64,000 nt of DNA from Augochlora pura. Lineage: Eukaryota; Arthropoda; Insecta; Hymenoptera; Halictidae. Shown piece after piece: positions 34,183 through 46,210 of the stretch; position 1 is the stretch's first letter; each line of letters starts with the position of its first letter. Location: assembly GCF_028453695.1 (NCBI RefSeq), contig NC_135774.1, forward strand, positions 24,118,001-24,182,000. The letters run 5' to 3'. Below the pieces are notes generated by a model, which was not told where the DNA came from, searched no databases, and worked only from the letters and a program-made list of their open reading frames with translations. Position numbers and translations under genes: made by a program.

Positions 34183-35218
34183 TGTAAATGACTTGCACCA
34201 CTTTCAAAATAAACGGTCCATTTAATGGAACGTCGACGCTCTGTTGCGAATGTCATCGCTATCGATTCAAAATGATTTTCTAAAAGTATTATAGTATAAG
34301 TATTATATAAGTAAAAGTATTATACTATCGAAGTCGGTAATGAAAGTAGTTCGGGTGACGCTTAGAAAGCGTCCCTAGCCAGCGAGATTTAAAAAATACA
34401 AAGTTCTTATATTCAGCTCACGTAATTCTTAATCTACGTTCCACCGTGAACGTAGCTGCACGGACGAATAAGAATTCCCTTTGTACGGTGTTTCAATTGT
34501 AATTATCCGTGCATTAACAAAATGATATTTGCCAACCTTTGTGGGACCGGCAATGCCCTCGCGCTGTAATAGGCTTTTCCAAAGGTCACCGGTGTCTCGG
34601 TGAATAATGTGTTTTGTCGAACGTGGCCCCCTCTGCGCACTGTATAATTAGAATGTCAATATCGCGCGAGTCAAATTTCCACGGTTGACCGAAATATGTC
34701 CGCCAATTACCGCGACTGTCTATTAAATAAATCACGGAACGCCCCGGCGGCGGCGCGAGCTGCGAAGGACACGCCATTCAAGAACGACACCTGATATCTG
34801 CCGCAGAATCATGTTTAACCCAGACCTAACTCCTCGGAGGAGGCATCCGTGTCGTCATTAAATCCGCACGTAGTGCCAAGGAGCCGATTACCTGCGCCTT
34901 GTTACCTGGCCTTTAGACGTTCGCGCTGCCAAACAGGTCATTAACAATTTCATTTTTGAAGCGCCCTCGTGACGAATTCCAAAGTTCCTCTTGAAATTCT
35001 CATTCGACAAAGTGGCACGATAAATTGCATTTACAAGTTCAGCCCGCGTCGTTTAATGTTGCAAATACGCGGCTCGTTTGACGTCGCCGCGATACAATCG
35101 TTCTAAATATCCCACGCTCCGCTAATTAGGTTATATTATATTCGCTCGCGCGAGGCGAGCATTACATTTCCGTTCGCTTCGTATTTAGTAACCGTAAATA
35201 TGCCAGCAGATTGTTTAT
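34183..35218. other. Mixed sequence, no feature seen
   Basis: The first 40 bp (GACTTGCACCAC through AAACGGTCCAT) recur at 55793-55833. Beyond that no gene, repeat or RNA was identified. Confidence 0.5.
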
Positions 35219-35234
35219 CCCCCCCCCCCCCCCC
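35219..35234. repeat. Poly-C run of 16, followed by GCGCGC
   Basis: Uninterrupted C homopolymer with a CG alternation after it. Length is likely unreliable in the assembly. Confidence 0.8.
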
Positions 35235-36195
35235 GCGCGCTTTCCGTAAATCTGTGTAGAATCAAGAATAGATGAAATAACCGATATTTATAGGGTAAAC
35301 TGTTTTAAACGACGACTGTTTTAAGTTGGACTTTCGGTAAAATGATATCGGAAAACAATAAAGGCGTGCGTTTGGCGTGTTTGACTCGATCCGGGGCCGC
35401 GCGCGCGCCTGTTCCCTTTGGAAATTTGTGCCGGCCGTATTATTTACCCGGGGAACGCGGGGTGATACGTTTCGGGATCTATAATACATTTTACCGTAAT
35501 AACGAATAAATCAGACCCGGTGACAATTAATTTATACATTGATAAGTTATTACCGTCGAAAATATGGGTTTATGAAAATTCTAGCGGTAATCGGAATAAT
35601 TCATCGCGCGCGCGATATATATTATTGTACATTTTCTAAAGGGCGTATAAAACATTCAAAATATTAATTCGCTGTCAAAGAGCGGCGGGACGGCGCGGCC
35701 TTCTGTTTTACACAAAAATATAACGCGAGGTTTAACGCGCGCGCGCCCGGAGAACCCGTGTTACAGATTTGAAAACGCGCATTATTATTCACAGCGTGCC
35801 GCGGGTAATGAAACATTCATTCGTTTATATAAAGTTGATACGCGTGTTCAGCTCCTCTGTTTACATCATTATCTAGTCGTCTATATGTCATGCTCTGCGA
35901 GCGCGGTCGCTACGCGCGTACAGCGTGGTCCACGAAACTGTTGCACCTCTTGCAAATTCCAAAATATGCGTGGACCAACAAATTCTTTCAAAGAAATTTT
36001 GTAGTCCATTTATTTTTTTACAATAAAGATCAGTACATTTTTATTTAGAATTTGATATTAATTCATAATCTGATGTAAAAACTATATATATATGTATATA
36101 TTATATTTATGTATTTTGTGAATTATACTATACAGTTTTTATATAGTTTTTTTTATAGTATTTTATACTATATAGTTTTAATATATATACATATT
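35235..36195. other. Mixed sequence with short (CG)n tracts
   Basis: CG alternations lie at about 35398-35408, 35605-35614 and 35738-35748. Low-complexity TATA-rich sequence fills 36080-36195. No gene recognised. Confidence 0.5.
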
Positions 36196-36780
36196 ACAAA
36201 TTTATCAATAGAATAGCTGCGTTAAAGGATTAGTATATATTACATTGATTTGGAGGTTAGTAGGTCAATTTTCTTTTCTTAAATGTATTTTATACATTTC
36301 TATTTATTATTTATTTTATATATATATATTCACAAAATACATAAATATAAATAATACAATATAATATATATAATAAATAATAAATAGAAATGTATAAAAT
36401 ACATNNNNNNNNNNNNNNNNNNNNNNNNNNNNNNNNNNNNNNNNNNNNNNNNNNNNNNNNNNNNNNNNNNNNNNNNNNNNNNNNNNNNNNNNNNNNNNNN
36501 NNNNTTGATTTTTTGATAACAATTGATTTGGAGGTTAGTAGGTCAATTTTCATTTCTTAAATGTATTTTATACATATCTATTTATTATTTATTTTATATA
36601 TATATTCACAAAATACATAAATATAAATAATATAATATATATAATAAATAATAAATAGAAATGTATAAAATACATTTAAGAAAAGAAAATTGACCTACTA
36701 ACCTCCAAATCAATTGCTATCAAAAAATCAATGTAATATATAGTAACCCATTAACGCAGCTGTTCTATTGATAAATTTGT
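36196..36780. repeat. Long AT-rich palindrome interrupted by an assembly gap
   Basis: The left arm (CAAATTTATCAATAGAATAG, GCTGCGTTAA, then TATATATTACATTGATTT) is mirrored by the right arm ending at about 36780 (TTAACGCAGCTGTTCTATTG, ATAAATTTG). Inside, GATTTGGAGGTTAGTAGGTC runs inward from both sides to an AT-rich centre. The centre appears twice in direct orientation, at 36247-36404 and 36525-36674, with only a few differences. It may be one inverted-repeat element assembled twice, or two copies. Confidence 0.7.
36405..36504. other. Assembly gap, 100 N
   Basis: Placeholder gap inside the palindrome. Flanking sequences on the two sides are near-identical over about 150 bp, so the gap may be an artefact of an unresolved hairpin. 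Confidence 0.95.
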
Positions 36781-37262
36781 TATCCATCGCACATTTTGGA
36801 CATTCCACGAAGTGCACTAGTTACCTGTCCCACCCTGTACATCCGTTGAAACCAATTAACCTCGCAGCCAACGGTAGAGGCACGTGCACACGCCCGAGGA
36901 GAGCCGGATCTCTTTTTTTTAAATGCAATTAAAAAAGGATCTTGCAGGGAAAGGTTAAATGATTCAAAGAGGCCCCTCCAGGATGGAATCTTTTTTTCGC
37001 GGGTGCAGCGGCCGCGTTTTGCATTATGCAGTCGCATAAATTTTGCAAATGCACACGTATATGTATATTTTCATTTAGGTCCCGGTGGCTCCCGGCATTC
37101 CACGCGCTGAAAACCCGCGCCGCGACGAGAGCTAATCGAAAACTGAAAAGTTCATGGGGGGACACCGTAAATAAATGCCGTTGCCGAGCAATCGGGAAAT
37201 TGTGCGCGAGTTTACTTACCGTGACCGCGGCGACCTTCTAATACTCCATTGACTTTGCATTA
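36781..37262. other. Mixed sequence, no feature seen
   Basis: Opposing short frames at 36780-37241 have no motifs. Nothing else identified. Confidence 0.4.
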
Positions 37263-37266
37263 TTAA

Positions 37267-37789
37267 CCCTTTGCGAGCAACGCATCCGCGACGCCATTGG
37301 ACATTATTATATCACGTTACAAAGTTATTTGCAATTTTTCTATTTTTGGTCAGCGTTCATTTGTTTTATTTGTTACTTGTACACTTTTATTTTACTTATT
37401 CATTATTCATATATTTTTTATATTTAGCGACCGCAAAGAGCGGTGGATTTGTAATTACCCCCGGGTATTTTTGTAAGCCAGGCGGAATATTTATTGATAA
37501 ATAAATTTATAGTATTTGCTCAGATTCGAGAGTTTTCTAAAATAGTAACTATCGTACGAGTTATAAATTTCGATTTTGAACACGTAAATTGCATTGAAAT
37601 ATAAAATGGCAAGGTTATGTCAATCTTGTATATTTGTTTAGATTTAAAAACTTGCTAAAATAATAACTATCTTACGATTTACAAATTTCGTTTATATACG
37701 CGTAAATTGCACTAACAAAAAATAACAAGATTGCAGGTGAGAGTAATTTATTTTGGGTTTAGAATTAAAACGTCGTCGAGTGGAAAGGG
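37267..37789. mobile_element. Probable TTAA-type element with internal duplication (523 bp)
   Basis: The left end is CCCTTTGCGAGCAACGC after TTAA (37263-37266); the complement of the right end is CCCTTTCCACTCGACGACG, followed by TTGA (37790-37793, degraded TTAA). Inside, a segment of about 115 bp at 37521-37630 recurs diverged at 37637-37740 (TAACTATCGTACGAGTTATA versus TAACTATCTTACGATTTACA). The ends match less well than in other copies. Confidence 0.5.
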
Positions 37790-37793
37790 TTGA

Positions 37794-39340
37794 ATACGTG
37801 TTCATCTACTATTTACTTGCGTTTCCGATCATCCGGTATATCGAAGTAAGTAAACGCTCGTTTGAGAAGCGAGATAAACTTTTAAAGTTTGCAACAAACT
37901 GCAATATAAGTATAGGAGAAGGAGCCGGGAGGCGTAAGGACAGTGATAAATGTACCGGTGGTATTAAACTACGAAAAGATTACGGTCGAGGGGGATCTAT
38001 TTTAAGAACGTTAGCGGAAAATAAAGATACGCGACGGAAGACGATTATGTTGCCAGTGCATATGCCAATAGGGCCCCGCGCCATTAATTAGAGAACTAAA
38101 CTCTGTAATTATTAGACCGCGGAAGTTTATGACGACTTTTAATCTACGCTTCGTATATCATGCCTCCGTAAAATGGTGGCGGAGGCGAAAAATTTTATGT
38201 TTCCATTCCGTGAATAGTTTCTAGTATATTACAGTCAAAAAAATAGCAGAAGCTGGATTTTAATATTTCACGCATCGTTAATTGAATTTCTATAGTTGCG
38301 ATTTATAGTTTATACAATAATTTGACCTTTTTATCTGTTTCGCAACGTAATAATTTTTATTAAAGCCTTTCGACGCAGGAAAAATAGATACAGTATTTGA
38401 TATAGTTTATTTTATGTCAAGAGTGTATTTTTTTCTATTTAGTACTTCAATTCGTGCGTTATTCATATACATATATAGTTGCTTTTAATTAAATTGAAAA
38501 CTTAAATTAAAAAATTAATAAAAGGGGATTTTTATCGTAATTAATGTACTGTATAATGTAGAAGTATGTCAGTTAAAATTAATAATATAAATTTGCAGCA
38601 GAAAGTACGAAAACATGAAAATATTATTAGAAATCGACTGGATACTAGGAATAAAGAGCACTTATGTTTATTGGATCAACAATATCGTATTTTAATGCAT
38701 TCCTTTAATAATTTTCTACAGAAATGTCACTGTAGTTTTCAGTATTATAAAATAAGGAATCTAAAATGAGTTAATTTTGATTCGAAAACTATATTATAAA
38801 TTAAATTGTTTTCCAACCAATGTCAAGGTTATATTTATATTTTTCAGAGGGTTTATTAACTAATTTATATTAACGATTAATACGGTAATTACATCTATAT
38901 ATTTTTGATATTATTTGCTATCGAATACAAAACAATGAAAACATTAAAAAACTATTAAAATACTGTTCGATTACATTCAACCGAATAAATGCAAACAATT
39001 AAAGAAATAAGCAGTTTTACTCAGCTTCCGTTGCAATCAACCGAAATAATATCCACTCTGCATGAAACTCAGTACAGTAATACATTAATATGCAACCCGA
39101 CCCGCGCAACGCCCTCGCACCTGATCACCGAATAATGCAGCAACGAAATCGTTCGTAATCTCGCGGAGGAAGAAAAACGTTGGCGCGCAGGTGGCGGCGA
39201 TCGTCGATTGCCGGCTTAATTGATTACGGGTCCGTCGAGCAGCGCGTTTAAACAAAGAGGATCCTTCTCGCGACGCTAATCGATAAGCGAAACGTCCGCG
39301 ATCTACGGAACCTAAATACGGGGCTCCGCTATAGCGAAAA
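37794..39340. other. Mostly AT-rich sequence, one weak 67-codon frame
   Basis: The frame at 38566-38769 (plus) begins MSVKINNINLQQKV and has an ordinary amino-acid mix with TTTGCAG, acceptor-like, just after the start. It is too short and AT-rich to support. GC-rich sequence at 39090-39330 has only a Phe/Ser-rich minus frame. No other feature. Confidence 0.3.
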
Positions 39341-39660
39341 AAAAAAGAAAAAAGAAAAGAAAAAACAGAAAAAGGACGAGCGAAGTAGAACGAGCAGGCA
39401 AACAGTGTTGCGCCATCGAACGACAATTTTTCTCAGACGAGCACTTTTGCTCGTTTGAGCAGAGTTCGTGCTTCCTGAAAATACAATCACTGTCCCAGAT
39501 CCGCGGGGCAAAGTTCACCCCTTTGTGTACCGTTCGAAAGTGGAGTAAAGTGCTCTTTCCTTCTTTCCCCATCCATTCATCATTTTCTTCCTCCTCGGCC
39601 ACTCTCTCTCTCTCTCTCTCTTTTTCTCTTTGCCTCTCCTTCTCTACACCCTATCGTTTC
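39341..39660. repeat. A-rich tract and CT microsatellite
   Basis: An A-rich run with G steps lies at about 39338-39372. (CT)n lies at 39602-39620, then T/C-rich sequence to 39650. The frames across them are artefacts. Confidence 0.7.
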
Positions 39661-40076
39661 CCGTCTTAACGGGTCTATCTTTTCCTCGTAGTTCGCACGT
39701 CCCGATCATCTCGATACTCGCTCGAAAGAAGACCGTGGGACCTGGGACGCTGGGCTTCGATGTGTCTGGCACTGGTCGACAAGATTCTTGGGAACAACCG
39801 AATCTTACTCTCTTCCTCGTTGTTCCTTTCCGGCCACAGAATATGCAATTAACACGTTCGTCGCCCAGCGCGATACTACAACTTGTTCGAGTAAATATTT
39901 GACAAAATCGAAGGAATTTCGGTAATTCTATCGAACATTTATTCACAATTATTAGAATAATACCTAATACTGTAAAATCAATTTGAAAAAATTAAATTCA
40001 AGCTTTGTGAACAATATGACATATACGAAGAGAGTTTTCATAATAATGCATTCGAATTTTCAGTAAATATTTTCCT
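39661..40076. other. Unique sequence, no feature seen
   Basis: Opposing frames of 90 and 100 codons cover 39630-39946 without motif. Nothing else. Confidence 0.4.
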
Positions 40077-40132
40077 TCAGATTTTCATTTAGATTTACGT
40101 TCAGATTTTCATTCAGATTTTCGTTCAGATTT
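40077..40132. repeat. Tandem repeat, 12-bp unit CAGATTTTCATT
   Basis: Five consecutive near-copies (CAGATTTTCATT, TAGATTTACGTT, CAGATTTTCATT, CAGATTTTCGTT and CAGATTTTACAA). Confidence 0.85.
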
Positions 40133-40520
40133 TACAATTTCCAGTAAAATAAAACAACCGTACGTGTCCCCCAACGATTTTCAATCGAACATCACGGCCG
40201 TCGCGTGCGAAATAGTTGGCCTACCGATCTACCGCAACGTATCCAAAATATCCCTTTCGCGTCTCCCTTTTCGACGGGCTTGATTAAATTCCGCGCAAAT
40301 TCTCTTCTTACGCATTAAGCGGCTTAAAACGTGAATACCTTCGCCGGAAATTACAAACTGCGTGCCAGTAACGCGGCGGTATACCATTCGCCTACTCGAT
40401 GCGATGTTCCTGCGTCTTCTGGAGGATAACTTCTCGACGAGTTCCCTATCCTGACGCGCCGCCTCAATCGTCCCTCATTAGCTCGCAAATTCGGTAAAAG
40501 TTGCGTTGTCTGGATAAGGG
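40133..40520. other. Unique sequence, no feature seen
   Basis: Moderate GC content with no supported frame or repeat. Confidence 0.5.
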
Positions 40521-40524
40521 TTAA

Positions 40525-40919
40525 TCTTTGCGTACTTGTAACAAAAAGCAATAGGTTAGGAAACACTGATGCATCATAGTTACAAACGCACTTTTTGAGC
40601 ACTCTTTTCTACTGTAGTAATTTCTTAGAAAGGAGAAAGAAGAATATTTATTGCATTTGAAATTTTATCGCATATTAACCATTTAAATGGTTAAATAGCG
40701 ACGTGGATAGGACAGAATTTTATTCTACAATAATAAGATATTATATATTATTATTATTATAGATTAATATTATTATAGATTAATATTATTATAGATTAAT
40801 TAATATTATATAGATTTAATTTAATATTATTATAGATTATATAGACAGAATTTTAAAATAAAAAGATATTCATAGAAATCTCTATGATGAGCCAGACTCG
40901 TCAAAAATATAGCAAGGGG
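40525..40919. mobile_element. Degenerate TTAA-type element containing an ATTATTATAG array
   Basis: TTAA at 40521-40524 and 40920-40923. The left end TCTTTGCGTACTTG is a worn version of CCCCTTGCCGTACTT; the right end TATAGCAAGGGG and subterminal CAGACTCGTC match the element at 44603. The interior includes about five ATTATTATAGATTAAT units at about 40744-40832. Confidence 0.5.
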
Positions 40920-40923
40920 TTAA

Positions 40924-41566
40924 TTCCAACACACTGGCACTGTCAAAGAACGAAATTTCTATTTAATTTGTGTTCGCTGTGATTAACGAAGTCGATTTAT
41001 ATTTCAAGATACACAGCCTAATTACTGCCTCTATATATTAATATAAAGATTCTTTTAGTATTAAAAATATCAAATACAAGCAGAACACTTCTGCATAGTT
41101 GCTGGCGCTAAAGTCAACGCGCTGACAGAACGAGCGCAATAGGAGATATTGAATGATGCTCGGGTGCATTATGGAAAGAAAACGAACGAATCAGCGGCGT
41201 TAATCATTGATACATCGATCGCGTCAGGAGGCAACTGCCTGGAATGGAATTCAGCTGAACTGGTATTGTCCGAGCGTCGGACAATAAGTGTCGGCCCGAG
41301 TATGGAGGGATAATTGTGTTTACGATTCGCGTTCAATTTGCTTCTCAAAGGGCCGCGGAAGCGGGACAGCACGGCCGCGACGGAGCCGCCTCTTTAAATC
41401 GTATCCCCGCGCGGAATACGATACGAACGATTTCCAACGTTTTGCGGAGTTCATTTTGCAACTTAATTAGAAAGCCTTTCCATTCATCGCGCTCCCTTAC
41501 CGGCGGCAGACAAAAGCGCAGCGTTGCGCGCGACCAGCCCCTGCCCACGTGTGCGACCCATGTATG
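40924..41566. other. Mixed sequence, no feature seen
   Basis: A 112-codon plus frame (41316-41654) overlaps a 84-codon minus frame and runs into the Tc1-type element. No gene recognised. Confidence 0.4.
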
Positions 41567-41568
41567 TA

Positions 41569-41875
41569 CAGTCAGTCCCATAAGTATTCGTACCCTCATT
41601 GCTTATGAGAGAAATTTGTTGAAATCAAGGGACGCGTGTAAGATTGTGCAATAAACTTTTTATTACGAATGAACACATGCGTAAAGTTTATTTATGCCAA
41701 ATTATAACAAAATTGATGACAAGTTTGCCAACTCCGGATGCCGCCATACAGCCCCACACTAAAAATATTAAATAAGACAATGAAAAGTTTATTGCAAAAA
41801 TTTTACACGCATCCCTTGATTTTAACTGATTTCTCTTACAAGCAATGAGGGTACGAATACTTATGGGACTGACTG
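41569..41875. mobile_element. Intact short Tc1/mariner-type element with about 95-bp inverted ends
   Basis: TA flanks it at 41567-41568 and 41876-41877. Both ends read CAGTCAGTCCCATAAGTATT and continue as CGTACCCTCATTGCTT; inverted similarity runs about 95 bp through TCAAGGGACGCGTGTAA and GCAATAAACTTTTTATT. Only about 115 bp lie between the arms, with no transposase. TA target duplication and this end type fit a non-autonomous Tc1/mariner element. The near-identical arms suggest recent activity. Confidence 0.9.
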
Positions 41876-41877
41876 TA

Positions 41878-42285
41878 TGTGCTATACGTAACCGCATTAC
41901 GTGACGTCATTCTACGCTCACTCGGTCCTCCTTCTCTGCAATATAACAATAATCCCAGGTAATTTGCAATACACACACACCATTCAAGCCAACACAATAA
42001 ACCGCGAAAGTAAATGTACGCGGCCGCTGAACAGAAGGAATGTGGCCAGCGAAAGTTCGTCAGCCAGCGTTCTCGTTCTTAGAGTGTTCCTTGAGAAACG
42101 TTCCTTTGCTGTGGAAATTTGAAAATCCTTTAATTAAAGCATTTTACATGGATTATATTACTAAGACTTCCATTAAACTTGATCTCTTATATGTGGGTAA
42201 ATTTTTTATTTGGATGATGGATAGAAGATAAAGATGGCGAATGAAACTTTATTCGACCCTATCGAATGAATAATCGATCGAATAA
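41878..42285. other. Unique sequence, no feature seen
   Basis: Short plus frames at 41901-42231 have no motif. Confidence 0.4.
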
Positions 42286-42357
42286 TAATTTATTTGGATC
42301 AGAATTTATTTGAGCTGGAATTTATTCGAACTTGAATTTATTCGTACAGGAATTCGT
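42286..42357. repeat. Tandem repeat, 16-bp unit GAATTTATTCGAACTT
   Basis: Four consecutive copies, varying in the last five bases (GGATCA, GAGCTG, GAACTT, GTACAG). Confidence 0.8.
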
Positions 42358-43408
42358 ATGCAGATAATTAATTTGAATAAAATTGATAAGGTGTAATATG
42401 TATAAGTCTTTTCATAGTTCATAAATTTATTTCTTCTATACTACTGTTTTTAATTATTCGAGTAAAGAATTTTCCAAATTACTCGAACAAAAATTATTTA
42501 AACAGAAAATCATTGGCATAAAGAATTATTGGAATATATAGATAAAACAATTTATGATGACTAACGAATGACTCGATTAAAATATTTGACTAAAAGGAAT
42601 TCGCTCACATAATTATCAATTACAATTATTAAGTATAATTATTGATTATGCTTGTTATAAACGCATAAAATCCGCAATCTATAGACAATGAAAATCGTCC
42701 ACAACGCACGAAATATACGTTTACAATAAACAGAGATCAGAGATTGTGTTTCAGTGTCTTAAAGGCAGGGTCTCGTCATGTAAACGGCCTTTGTCTCCCG
42801 GAAACACGACCGTTCCTTACAATTGTTGAGTTTCTCAACATGATTCATGAATTTTCCACTAGTTTCTGCTACTCTGACCTCCTTTGGACCAACGCCGCGT
42901 CTTCCAACTAATCCTCGGCGGCTTTCATTAGGCAAAAGTGAAGCGGTTTGCAGCCGTGTTGCCGTCGGTCGGGAAAAGTTCTCCGTGGAAAATATCAAAC
43001 GGAGTTTAGAGGGGGCCCGGGACTCGTAATATGGACAAATGGAGTCTACAATTCTCTGTTTAATAGCGCGCTGAATTGGACTACCGCGCTCGCGTACAAA
43101 CGTAACAACGTAGACCGTTGATTTTAGAATGTAGAACGAATTTTGTTTTCTCGGAAGCTTCATTTCCGGGCCGAGCCACGGTTGACCCTTCGCGTCGTAC
43201 GGATGGATTGTTTGTCCGGACATCGGTACCGTTTCCACTTAAATTGATACCGGCGTTGCTTTTTTTGAGAAATTTTGCCGTTTACTATTTGTGGATTGCA
43301 AGTATTGTACGATCTTAATCGTGGTATATTATTGTCAGAGTTTATAAAACTTGTTTTAAGTAGAAATACTCTGCGATAGTCAGATGTAATAGAAAACTAT
43401 TTTATATA
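42358..43408. other. Mixed sequence, no gene recognised
   Basis: AT-rich to about 42750, then moderate GC with a 159-codon minus frame (42759-43238). That frame has no recognisable domain and overlaps plus frames of 60 and 66 codons, so I do not call it. Confidence 0.35.
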
Positions 43409-43410
43409 GT

Positions 43411-43840
43411 ACAGAGTGTTCCAAAAGTCACTTGCAATTGAAAATAAGGGGTTCCTGAGGTTATTTGAAGTAACTTTTCTCTTAACGAAAATGCGATCAG
43501 TGGCTTTGTTTACGAGTTATTAAGGAAAAACAGTGACCAATGAGAGGCGAGTTCGGCTAACGCGACGTGACCCGGCCAATAAGCGAACGAAACCGAGGTA
43601 TACTGATTGACGCGGCCGCCTTGAGTCAGTTAAGGAGTGGAGGAAACCCAATTAGAAGCCGAGTCAGTTCATTGCCTCAGTTGCCTTGCGCCAGTCGAAC
43701 TCCGTCTCTCATTGGTCAACGTCTTTTGTTAATAACTTATTAACGACACCTTGGAGAAAATTTTTGTAAAGGAAAAAGTTACTTCAAATAAACTCAGGAA
43801 CTACTCTCTTCCCGATTTGTGAATTTTGGAACACTTTGTA
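43411..43840. mobile_element. Foldback element with inverted CCAATGAGAG blocks, copy 3
   Basis: Begins TACAGAGTGTTCCAAAAGTC and ends TTTTGGAACACTTTGTA, with TA at both borders (43410-43411 and 43839-43840). Inner arms pair TTATTTGAAGTAACTTTTCT with AAAGTTACTTCAAATAA, and GACCAATGAGAGGCGAG with CTCTCATTGGTC. A CGCGGCCGCC-containing spacer separates them. No coding. It has the best-preserved termini of the three copies. Confidence 0.9.
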
Positions 43841-44598
43841 TCCATGAAGTTTATGGTATTTTAATCGTTTAATTTACTAAAATATTTTTGCATCTAAATT
43901 ATCATTGTTGCAATTACTAACATTACTTAATACACAACATAATCCAAAATCAAAGTGTTTAAAGACAATATCACTTTCATCACTCAGTCTTATACAAATT
44001 CTATCTTTATAATCAATTAACATTATATAATTTTGTTCATATCTTCTGAAAATTGATTTTTTATCCCGAGTATAAATATATTTATATCATACTAATCGCG
44101 ATAAATATGATAAAATAAATCACTCGTAAAAAATGATTTCTCCTTTTTTGCAATAATATGTTCGAACAATTACACGATAAAATATAGCGTTTGTTCGTTT
44201 TGATGATATCAGAAATCGTTTCCACGCTCCTCGATCCGCGGCCGAACGATTTAAATATCGAGGCCCCCCATTGTGTGTTCCACAATGATAACTAAACTAC
44301 TCGAAAAGGAGAGTAATTGTATGGAAAGAAGTTTCGAGTGCTGAACTTTCTCATTTAAATACAAAGTCACGACACAAGTATGGCGTAATCGCCTTCGCTT
44401 TACATAACTGCTCGGCCGGTGTTGGAATTAACGTTAAAATTCCCAAGAACGAATGAAGCCGGCGCGCAAGTTTTCCAACGGGGGGTGGTGGCCGGTGGTG
44501 GAATCTGCATTCGCGGTTGCGGAACGAGTTTGTTCTGGCCCTTTCGAAACAGCCGAAACAACAACGTGCACGCGTTTCGCCACGGTTTAGCGAGCGCG
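43841..44598. other. Mixed sequence, no feature seen
   Basis: AT-rich to 44200, GC-richer near 44400-44600. Opposing frames at 44400-44823 have no motif. Confidence 0.4.
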
Positions 44599-44602
44599 TT
44601 AA

Positions 44603-44845
44603 CCCCTTGCCGTACCATTTTCTTTACAATTGCTGTGACTAGAATTTTTTATCGATCGCGCCAATTTCTTAGAAGAAAAAGGAATTTGATATTTATTTTG
44701 TCCCTACTCGAATGTTTAAATATTTGCGATGATAAAATAATATTTGATTTCTACTTAAAGGAAACGGATAAATATTCGCATGTAGTTACTGTCTATTATT
44801 ATAAATTTCCATTACTAGTCTGACTCGTCAAACAACGGTGAAGGG
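44603..44845. mobile_element. TTAA-type inverted-repeat element, CCCCTTGCCGTACC family
   Basis: TTAA at 44599-44602; the right flank is TTGA (44846-44849), one change from TTAA. The left end is CCCCTTGCCGTACC; the complement of the right end is CCCTTCACCGTTGTTTGAC. Subterminal CTGACTCGTCA recurs at 40892. It is 243 bp without transposase. Confidence 0.65.
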
Positions 44846-44952
44846 TTGAAGAACCTGCTCAAAGACACGTTCAAAATAACAGAAACTACGTCTACGATAA
44901 CGTTTGACGCTTGTGTTTTACAAATGTGAAACTTTAAAACATTATTAATTAA

Positions 44953-45232
44953 CCCTTTCGCTTTGACAGGCGTCTATATATACGTTCATACTGTATATGT
45001 ATATACTTTTATTTCCTACTTTACATAAAACACTTTTGTTCATCAACAAACAGTTGACTATAATATTTGAAAAAAATTAATTATGATTATAAACTTTTAT
45101 ATTTCCGAAAGCAGAAAGTGATATTACTAAATATAATAAATGTCATTGTCAAATTTAAAGAACAAGAACCAACTTCTATTTCGTAGTATTCCGTACCTCA
45201 GTGACACACTAATGCGCTCCGTAGCGAAAGGG
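44953..45232. mobile_element. TTAA-flanked inverted-repeat element (280 bp)
   Basis: TTAA at 44949-44952 and 45233-45236. The left end is CCCTTTCGCTTTGAC; the complement of the right end is CCCTTTCGCTACGGAG. The interior is AT-rich with no frame. It lies only about 100 bp from the preceding TTAA element. Confidence 0.8.
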
Positions 45233-45236
45233 TTAA

Positions 45237-45897
45237 ACATACAAGAAAGCACTGATAACTGGTTAGTAAGGAACAATTATTTCATATTTGTTTGAACGAA
45301 AATTTCGAAGCAGTAATTCGCTTCCCTTAATTGCAATACTATACATATCTATACATATCTACTATACATATCTACGTATCTGCATTGTTCGTGATTAAAC
45401 AATAGACGCGATTCTATAAGCGTTTCGATGACTGATGGTCTGTTTCTCTCGTGGCTCCTTTGATTTGCTTATTGCTCCGTGCTGCGGCATTGATACAATG
45501 TAAACTCGCCTACTATTAACCGTTCCGCGATGCAGTTACAAGTACACTCGGCTTGCAATGAGTCCCATAGGACGCAATATTGAAGCAGGTCAAATTACGA
45601 CGACCTTGATCCCTATTCGTTGCTTTATTTTGTTATTGCTCTTCTTATTTTTCGGTGAGAATTGGACACCTGTTGAGAGATGTGATTTTATGAGAAGATT
45701 TCGAAAGCAAAAGTTAACGATGTAGGTCACTTATAATATACTCAATGATAATATATTATGTACCATAATATAGCGTAATTATGTTCTTTATTTCTAAAGA
45801 CTTATGTGCATTTATGAACGTAGTTATAATAATGATTAAAGTAATGGAGAATGCTAATAAAAGACTCGATAATATTAGGATCACTTTGTAAAGGCAC
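45237..45897. other. AT-rich sequence with a short ATACATATCT array
   Basis: Three to four ATACATATCT units occur at 45339-45379. Otherwise unique AT-rich sequence. Confidence 0.6.
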
Positions 45898-46210
45898 GAA
45901 CTTATATAATTATAATGTCTATGGGTACGTTATATATTTTATAAAGAATTTAATATTATATATTATGACAAGACTATTACAATATATAATAATTATATGC
46001 TGAAATAATAGTATGTATATAATATATTCACGAATTGATATCATTATAATATCTATAGGTACGTACATAGTATTTTATATTATATATTATCATAACACTA
46101 TTATAATGTATAATAATTATATACTAAAATAATATTACGTATATAACATATGCACGAATTTATATAATTATAATCTCTATATATACATTATATATATGTT
46201 TTATACAATT
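45898..46210. repeat. AT-rich tandem repeat, about 120-133-bp unit, about 2.4 copies
   Basis: Copies begin at about 45898, 46031 and 46152 (CGAACTTATATAATTATAAT and variants), and share ATATATTATGACAAGACTAT / ATATATTATCATAACACTAT and AATATATAATAATTATATGC / AATGTATAATAATTATATAC. Confidence 0.75.

Noticed and set aside
42759..43238. 159-codon minus frame
   Set aside because: No recognised domain or splice sites, and it overlaps plus frames over the same moderate-GC stretch. Not impossible, but unsupported.
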